This document shows positions 57,033-64,000 of a stretch of DNA of 64,000 bases, one piece after another. The notes beneath the pieces are model-generated. The model saw only the letters and a list, made by a program, of their open reading frames with translations. It did no database searches and was not told the DNA's origin. The first letter of the stretch is position 1, and every line of letters starts with the position of its first letter. This stretch comes from Zarea fungicola (taxonomy: Eukaryota > Ascomycota > Sordariomycetes > Hypocreales > Cordycipitaceae): assembly GCA_900169235.1 (NCBI GenBank), contig FWCC01000155.1, forward strand, positions 342-64,341, written 5' to 3'. The translations under genes were made by a program, and so were the position numbers.

Positions 57033-57170
57033 TTAATTGCTTATGATGATGATGACTGAAGAACCAAACTACTATGAGCCTTAATTGCTTATGATGATGC
57101 CTGAAGAACTAAACTACTATGAGCCTTAATTGCTTATGATGATGCCTGAAGAACTAAACTACTGTGAGCC
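57033..57170. repeat. Three-copy 45-48 bp tandem repeat
   Basis: Units start at 57033, 57081 and 57126 with 'ttaattgcttatgatgat' and end with 'gagcc'. The first unit has an additional 'gat' triplet. Confidence 0.9.
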
Positions 57171-57344
57171 CTATATAGGAAAATCTGTCCCACTTCTTAT
57201 TTTCTACCTACAAAGCCGCCGACCATGAAAATAGGGAAGCATTTTCTTGGCGCTAGTGGCTATCTATACCAAAATAAAACCCATTACTAGACTATCCTCC
57301 CATAGTATTAAAAATGCAATGAAGCGAGATGGCCGGCTTAAGGA

Positions 57345-57722
57345 CGGCCAGGCTGAAGTAGATTGGTGAGATGGAGAAGAAAATTGGCGAGACAGAGAAA
57401 AACGTGGCAAACAAGGTTGCGCAAGTATTGACCGCGCACCTACAGAGTATTGGTGCCTAGTTAAAGGATACTAGTTATATTAGTTAGTTGCTTAGTTAAT
57501 AAAGTTACAATCTTAATTCTTATTTAGCCTTAATTAATCTAGTTCATCTATGCATAGATGCTAGTACAATTATAAGCAGTTACAAGGCACGGTACTAAGC
57601 GGGGCGTCTCTCAGTATATAGGAGTCAGAAGGCGGGCAAGAGTACATGACAAATAATAAATGTAAAAATTCTCGACAGCTGCCATGATGACCTTGTATCT
57701 AGGGCAGGCTACCGTCGGTCGT
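57345..57722 (+). pseudogene. Duplicated block A, copy 2: decayed 3' end of the coiled-coil gene
   Basis: Matches 50795-51170 in direct orientation. The coding part still reads 'EMEKKIGETEKNVANKVAQVL', then a TAG (57458-57460) where the other copy has CAG, and ends 'LKDTSYIS' plus stop. C-to-T and G-to-A changes dominate, as expected from RIP. Confidence 0.8.
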
Positions 57723-58261
57723 GGTGTTGACCCGGAAGCCTGTAGAAGGGGTCAAGCTTCCCTGGATACGTTGCTTGACTTGAATCAGCAGTCACAACAA
57801 CCATGTGTGTGTCGCGGTGAGCAATCGAAGACGGCGTTCACAGCATCTCATTGGTACGCGGAACATGTCAAGATCTCGCAAGAACAAGCGACGCAATATG
57901 GACGGTGGTGGGTTAGCTGAAATTCCGCGACTATCTCTTATAAGATTAACAAGACTAATGTGATTAAAGGATCAACAGGATGAATAGGATTAACAGGATT
58001 AATAGGATTAATAGGACTAATAAGACTAGTATAATTAGTGAAATTAATAAGATTAATAAAAGAAATAAAATTAAAAATTAAAATAGTACCCAAAGCATTA
58101 TCACAGTACAGCGACGGCGTTGAAAAGCTTCCGACCCAGCCTATTTGGCCCAAATCGGACGAAAAGCCGCTCCCAATTGATCATACATATGGTAATAAGC
58201 ATTGGACGTCTCCTTGTGAAGAATTACGAGATTTAATGCAAAAGATGGTGTCTCAAGAATG
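57723..58261. other. Spacer with an AT-rich minisatellite
   Basis: 57935-58080 holds 'aggattaat'-type nine-base units, related to 51310-51420 in inverse orientation. The open frame 57684-57920 has no recognisable motif and partly overlaps duplicated block A, so it is not called. Confidence 0.45.
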
Positions 58262-58385
58262 GGGGCAGCCAATCAATGGTGTATGGCTACACGACGGCTC
58301 CCACGCATCGTCTTCTCGCTTCCATGGCACCTTGTAAGACTTGTCCACTGCGGTTTCAGCCATGGCAAAGAATATCTGACAGAAC
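58262..58385 (-). pseudogene. Inverted copy of the repeated coding fragment
   Basis: The reverse complement matches 51620-51740, with 'FAMAETAVDKSYKVPWKRED' readable without a stop. To its right, 'catagcctccttcgcaac' and 'ggcaggcggaataggcgcc' (58384-58440) match 51888-51950 in direct orientation. So only the short segment is inverted between the two copies. Confidence 0.65.
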
Positions 58386-58858
58386 ATAGCCTCCTTCGCA
58401 ACGAAACACACTTACTTGGCAGGCGGAATAGGCGCCCAACACAACAGGCCGATGTGGGAGCATGTAACTGGACAGCTGCTTCATTGCATTGTTCTAGAGT
58501 TCTCCTGCCAATTGCTGGAACAACTCACTATCGTTTGCAGCATAATAACAATACCAGCCGATAACGTCTGTGGCCTTGTGAGAAGTAAGCGACTGAGCTG
58601 AAGCGAGTTGATAAACCACAAGATTTAACGCCGCTGGAAAGCTGAATGCTGCGCAATAGAGGATCCGTGAGGATGGTATGGTCCTGTTCGGGATGCTTCC
58701 GAATGGGATGGATCCGATTCGGGACGCTTCCGACCGCTAGCTGACGGACCAAGTTGTGCATAACTTGGCTGCTAACCTCCGCCATGAATTACTTTTCTAC
58801 ATTAAACTTCTTCTAAAATCTTTGGACAAAATACCTACGACCACCGGCTTTGATAATT

Positions 58859-60859
58859 ATGCCACAAGAAGTAAAGGCGGACGTGCTCATTTGCGGCAGT
58901 GGTTCCGCTGGCCTATGTACGGCCGTCTGGCTTGCGCGCGCCGGCATCGACTACCGCATCTTGGAGCGTCGAAATGGTCATCTTGAGGTGGGCCAGGCGG
59001 ATGGCGTCCAAGCGCGTACCGTCGAAATCTTTGAGAGCTTTGGGATGGAACGGTCGCTCTTGGAAGAATCCTACCACGTTTCTGAATTGGCATTCTGGTC
59101 GCCAGATGGACAAGGCGGCATCAGGAGCTCCCGATACGCGGCCGATCTTTTGCCTGGATTGAGCCACCAGCCCCATGTCATCCTGAATCAGGCGCGATTC
59201 AATATGTTCATGGTTGAAGATGTCAAGAAATCCCTTGGTGGCAGAGACCGAATCGAGTACGGCCAACATGTTCAGAATGTCACTGTGGACCACTCTGCTG
59301 CGCAAGACCCGGATGCGTACTGCGTCACTGTGGCATCTGTAAAGGACGGCCAAGATTACACTTTTCGCGGAAAATATGTTTTAGTAAGGCCACCTGAGAT
59401 TCATGCCATGAGAAGTAAAGCTAACCGTGCAGGGCTGTGACGGGGCGCACAGCACCGTCCGAAAGTCACTCGGCATCGACATGGTGGGCGATAGTACAGA
59501 CTCTATGTGGGGAGTGATGGACGTGTATGCACGTACAAACTTTCCAGATATCCGCAAGAAAGCCATACTGCACTCCGATGCTGGAAGTCTGATGATTATT
59601 CCCCGAGAGGGAGATTCGCTTGTTCGTTTCTACCTTGAGATCAACGGTGCACGGGGTGAAAAGATTGGCTTTGACCAGCTCGCAGAGAAAGCTGCATCCA
59701 TCTTTCACCCCTACAGCCTTGAAATAGCCGAAACAGTCTGGTGGTCAACGTACTCAATCGATCAGCGACTCGCAGATTCCTTCTCAGTCGCCGACAGGGT
59801 GTTCCTAACTGGTGATGCTTGCCACACGCACTCTCCAAAGGCAGGGCAGGGCATGAATGTCAGCTTTCAAGACGGTTACAACCTGGGATGGAAGCTGGCG
59901 GCTGTCTTGAAAGGGCAGGCCTCGCCATCCATCTTGAAGACATATCTTGTCGAGCGCCGACAGACTGCTTCTGAGCTCATTGAATTTGATAAAAAATTTA
60001 CAAAGCTCTTTTCTTCAAAATATCGGGCGGAGAACAAAGTATCAGCGGCTGATTTCGAAGCCTCGTTTATTAAAGCAGGCCAGTTTACCGCAGGTCAAGC
60101 CACAAAGTACCCCGAATCAGTTCTTACGCAGAGAACTGCGTCCGATTTTGAAACCCCTGTTTTGAAGCTTGGCATGCGATTGCCGACAGCACATGTTGTG
60201 CGTCAGTCCGACGCTCGCTCCATGCAGCTTGTCAAGGCTATGCCCAGTGACGGCCGCTGGCATATTGTTATCTTTGGTGGAGATATTCATGATCCAGAAT
60301 CCGCTGAGAAACTGAAGAAGGTACTTAATTCCTGGCGAAATACAAACATGGCCATACTGACATGGATTAGGCCTCGGCAGAGCTCGAAAAGCTGGTTCAG
60401 TGCATGACGCCCCCGGGCTCAGATCCTGACACCGTGTTTAACATTATTCTTGTCTTGCACTCCCAGCGACTGGCCGTTAAGCTCGATGAAATACCTCGGG
60501 TATTTTTGCCCGTGACTGGAAAGTGGCGAATGAGAAGTAAGTTGCCCACGTCGGTGATGTATCACGGCAGCAAACTAATATTCACACAGATCTGCATAAA
60601 GTCTTTTTTGATGACGAAAGCTATAATTGGGGGCATGGCCAAGCATACAAGTTTTACGGGCTCGACACACCTGATGGCTGTGCGGTGATTGTGCGGCCGG
60701 ACCAATGTGAGTCGCGATGGGCCGACAAGACGATGCTACCTATGCTAATTAACCCTAGATGTTGCCAAAATATGTTTGTTAGAAGCTGTCCCATGCTTTA
60801 AAGATTTTTTCAAGACCTTCATGCTACACGGGAATGTAGAAAATGTCGAAAAGAGTTGA
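58859..60859 (+). CDS. FAD-dependent aromatic monooxygenase (phenol 2-monooxygenase family)
   Basis: The proposed exons are 58859-59383, 59433-60320, 60371-60536, 60590-60706 and 60759-60859, giving 598 residues. All junctions keep frame and have GTAAGG, GTACTT, GTAAGT and GTGAGT donors with TAG/CAG acceptors. The flavin fold is clear: GxGxxG as 'CGSGSAG' at residues 12-18 with 'RILER' after it, the DG motif 'GCDGAHSTVRKSLG' at about 176, and the GD motif with Asp303 in 'FLTGDACHTHSPKAGQGMN'. The C-terminus ('DDESYNWGHGQAYKFYGLD...VIVRPDQY') is the thioredoxin-like domain of phenol hydroxylases, which use NADPH and oxygen to hydroxylate an aromatic ring. The exact substrate is unknown. Its promoter and 5' end were duplicated at 51973-52315 and mutated there; this copy shows no damage. 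Confidence 0.9.
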
Positions 60860-61799
60860 CCGGACTGCAACAAATTCGGCCGGTAGGCAGGCTGCCGGCG
60901 TCACAGAGGCGAGCAGCTTCTGATTGGTGACGGTGAAATCGGCGTTAGCATAGACGGGGCTGCGGTAATCTGCGAGATCCTGGGACTATATTGCTGATGG
61001 ATGACGCATGAAATTCATCCGTTGTCAAGATGGGTAATTAAACGTTGATTCAGAACCAGTCAGTCTGGCTCGCGGTGGTACACAATCTATACCTCTACTC
61101 CTGTACTCGGCCATGTCTTCCAATATTTGACCAAAGCACTGATAATCAGGCCAAAGAGGGTCTCCAGCTCACAAAGTGTCGCGTTGAAAAGACTGTCCAT
61201 ATCGCCTCGCTTGCTTATTAGTATTGATATTAATAGTAGTCTGTTCGGCAGAGCCACCACGTGCAAACATGTAGGAAAAACATTCTCTAGATGTTCAGAT
61301 TTCAAATTCTCTTGGAGCAGAGAGTCACTGGTACAGGCGGCACCATTGTCGGCATTGGTATGCACGAATAGTGTCGGCAGTGGTATGCACGAATAGTGTC
61401 GTGCACGTTCATCATTGTGCACCAAGTGTCACATTGATGCATTGTCGGTGCCCCAATAGCCCCCCATCACCGATTGCCACGGTAATGATACTAAAACAAC
61501 GGTATATGGCAAGCAAGAGTATTTATACCTCGAATGAATTATTTACCCTGCACTATTGTCTTCAGAGCAATAAAATACAGTGTTTCATGGATTGTGACTA
61601 AGGGCCCCCCTTTCGTGCATATGCACATGGAAGCAAGGGATCCAATTCGGTGTGATGCAGTGTCGAAAGCAATAGTGATGGATGGAAATACAAATCTCCG
61701 GCTGCCCGTCCTCGCTCCTCGTCTGCATTTTCTCACAGTGTGTTTACCACCTACAGCGCAGCACCCACCGTCATTGCGGCTGTGACATGCTTGCTCACA
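60860..61799. other. Intergenic region with a short tandem repeat
   Basis: No gene is supportable. 'tggtatgcacgaatagtgtcg' occurs twice, at 61356-61376 and 61381-61401. Confidence 0.5.
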
Positions 61800-64000
61800 A
61801 TGCAGTTCTTTGGAAAGAAATTTCGAAAGCGCGTTCGCTCAAGCCGACATGCCGATTCGCATCAGGCAAAATCTGTGGCAGAATCCGTGCCTGAGCTGGT
61901 TGCTGAGTTGGAGGGTTCGCACCTAGAAACCCTGGCGGAACCTGCAAAGGAGTTGGTCGCTGAATTAGAGGGCTCGCTACCCGTGGAGGAGCCAAAGAAG
62001 CGCCTCATCATCGGCATTGACTTTGGGACTACATACTCTGGGGTCGCATACTGTTTCCCGGACAAGAGGACCTCGAAACCCCGCACGGTAGTAAACTGGC
62101 CAGGTGCCGTGCCCAGCAGCACGCCAAAGATCCCGACCCTGATATCGTACGACAAGCAGGACCCTACCGCCTTCACTTGGGGAGCTCTCGTAGACAAGAA
62201 GAGTGACAGCGTTGTCGGCGTGAAGCTGCTGCTGGACCCATGCCAGGAGTACCCGTCATACCTCCCGACAAGGAACCTCGCCAAGGACATCAAATCGCTG
62301 GCCAAACCCCCCCAAGACATTGCGGCCGATTTCCTCGGCGCACTCAATCAACATGCCCTGGCGCAGATCGAGCAGGCGGCGCCTGCCGGGGCCATGGAGG
62401 GCCGCGAGAAGGAGTACGTGCTGTCTGGTAAGTCGCGGGACGCGCAAACAAGGGGAGGGGGAGCCGCAAAGAGATTCGCTCACGCTCGACAACAGTGCCG
62501 GCCGTCTGGTCTGATGTAGCCAAAAACGCAACCCTCGCAGTATGTACAATGCCTATTCAAGATTTCAGAGAGAAAGCCTGAGGATTTGGCTCTATAACTG
62601 ACAAGCTCATGCAGGCAGCCAAAAAGGCAGGAATTTTCCCCATTACACTAATAAAGGAACCAGAGGCTGCAGCACTGTACGCAGTGAGGGAGGAAGACTA
62701 CGCGGTTGACCCAGGGAACTGCTTTGTGATCTGCGACGCCGGCGGAGGCACTGTAGATTTAATTTCGTATGAAGTCGACTCCGTCAGGCCGACGCTGGAG
62801 ATTCGTGAGCTGATTCCCGGCGCAGGTAATGTTTGCATCTACACGGCTGTACACGCAGGTTTCTGATTAAATGCCTTTTTTTCCTTGACCGCAGGTGCCA
62901 TGGCCGGGTCACTTGGCCTCAACAAGCGCTTCGCCGAAGCAGTAAAGGACCTGTTCGATGAGGATGATTGGCCCAGGATCAGGCGCAGCAGCGACTTCCG
63001 CCACGCGGAACAGAAATTCGACAAGGAGGTCAAGCAGAGCTTCCAGGGCCAGCCTGGTGAGGAATACCTTATTTACTTTCCAACTTCTAGGCTTGCCGAC
63101 GATCCGGGGAATGGCGTCATGTCAAATGTCTGGACGATGAAAATGTATTTTTGCTCTGTACTGCTTCACGTTTCATGCCAAAGAGGCGAAACTGACATGG
63201 AGCAAATAGGGAAGACGTGCGGGCCGTTTTCGAGCCAGTGGTGACTGACATTTTGCGGCTCATCAAGGATCAGGTCCAATCCGTGAGGCTGAAGCGAAGA
63301 GACGACAAGGTCGCGGTACGTCAAGCAAGGCTCTACTAGAAATCAAAGCCAGTCATGGACGCTGACTCGTTCTGTAGGGAATTATACTAGTTGGAGGGTT
63401 TGGGAGTAGCCAGTACCTCAAGCACAGAGTGCAGATGGAGCATCCAGACATCCATGCCTTCCAACCCGCGGATGCCTGGGCAGCCATTGTAAAGTAAGTG
63501 CTCATTGCCTGGCCCGCTTAAGCTTGATAAAATCGCGAGGTGAACTCGGCTCTAAAAAAAGTCGCAGAGGAGCCGTGCTGTCCAAGCTGCCAGGGGAGGC
63601 AGTAGTCTCCAGCACGTCGTCTGTCCGCCATTATGGTATAGAAGTCAGCGCGTTGTATGACGGGACGAGAGACGAAGGCCAGCCACAAATTATAAACGAC
63701 TATGACGGTTCGGTTCGAGTGAAGCAGGTCTGTCGTGCAGAGGCCAGCCCCCATTTGTCTGTCCAACATTGTAGGCTGACCATGGTCCCAGATGGTGTGG
63801 TACATCAATATCGGCGACAATATCCGTCGAGACCAAACTATACTGCTACCAGTTTATCGATACTTGCCTTTAGACGCCGATGCAAAAAGCTTCATCTTTT
63901 ATAGCGAGCTCATCGAGGCAGAAGATAAGTAAGTCTCAAGAAGAGAACAAGCCACGTGCCAGAATGCTTGTTTAATACCGCGAGTACTAGATGTGCCCCA
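61800..64000 (+). CDS. Hsp70-like (HSPA12-type) ATPase, 3' end outside the window
   Basis: The proposed exons are 61800-62427, 62496-62539, 62615-62825, 62895-63144, 63210-63315, 63378-63493, 63568-63727, 63792-63928, and the start of a ninth exon at 63991. All phases agree. Hsp70/actin-type motifs occur in order: phosphate 1 'IIGIDFGTTYSGVAY' (residues about 70-84), 'VPAVWSDVAKNATLA', 'IKEPEAAALYAV', phosphate 2 'VICDAGGGTVDLISYEV', 'EDVRAVFEPVV', and the adenosine motif 'GIILVGGFGSSQYL'. Fungi carry many such proteins that lack a canonical substrate-binding domain; their role is mostly unknown. The first about 65 residues are a charged extension with two similar 'ELVAELEGS' units, not part of the ATPase fold. 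The upstream frame is open to 61740 without an ATG. Confidence 0.88.

Larger units (their letters stand above)
55440..57344. other. Spacer with small repeats
   Basis: No gene is supportable. It contains an inverted-repeat element (56072-56160), a 45-bp tandem repeat (57033-57170) and AT-rich stretches. Confidence 0.4.

Overview
This window is nuclear DNA of a filamentous ascomycete, most likely a sordariomycete. The genes have short introns with GTRAGT-type donors, CTAAC/CTGAC branch sites and YAG acceptors. The families present are typical of such fungi: a Zn(II)2Cys6 regulator, an SDR, a phenol-hydroxylase-type FAD monooxygenase, a WSC-domain secreted protein, an HSPA12-like Hsp70 and a DUF3435 relic. 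Two loci also carry the C-to-T/G-to-A signature of repeat-induced point mutation (RIP). The genus cannot be fixed from the sequence alone.

Layout. 1-1.2 kb is a RIP-destroyed DUF3435 (Starship-captain-type tyrosine recombinase) gene. 2.9-5.9 kb is an ankyrin-repeat protein (minus strand). 8.9-12.1 kb is a four-exon SDR facing a four-exon Zn2Cys6 regulator, with their 3' ends together. 14.4-15.3 kb is a GNAT-like protein. 16.8-18.2 kb is a six-exon zinc-dependent medium-chain dehydrogenase. 19-23.2 kb is a secreted, very repetitive glycine-rich protein interrupted by an N gap. 24.8-28.5 kb holds a GFA/CENP-V protein, a GNAT acetyltransferase and a class V PLP enzyme. At 30.4 kb is a small secreted-protein gene with a premature stop.

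32-52 kb is an accessory-looking compartment. It holds an SF1-helicase-like NTPase that ends early, a decayed relative of it, a CCHC zinc-knuckle protein, four proteins I do not recognise (two with coiled coils, one of these frameshifted), micro- and minisatellites, and an irregular array of eight about 23-bp repeats. 50.8-59 kb is a mosaic of duplicated pieces: the 3' end of a coiled-coil gene, a short coding fragment present in both orientations, and the promoter plus 5' end of the FAD monooxygenase. The monooxygenase exists as an intact gene (58.9-60.9 kb) and as a RIP-mutated stub (52.0-52.3 kb). Between the copies lies a WSC-domain secreted-protein gene with an in-frame stop (52.7-55.4 kb). 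The window ends inside an Hsp70-like gene.

I see no convincing biosynthetic cluster. The left third looks like ordinary chromosome with wide spacers; 30-60 kb looks repeat-shaped and recently rearranged. Exon boundaries were inferred by eye from splice signals and frame continuity.
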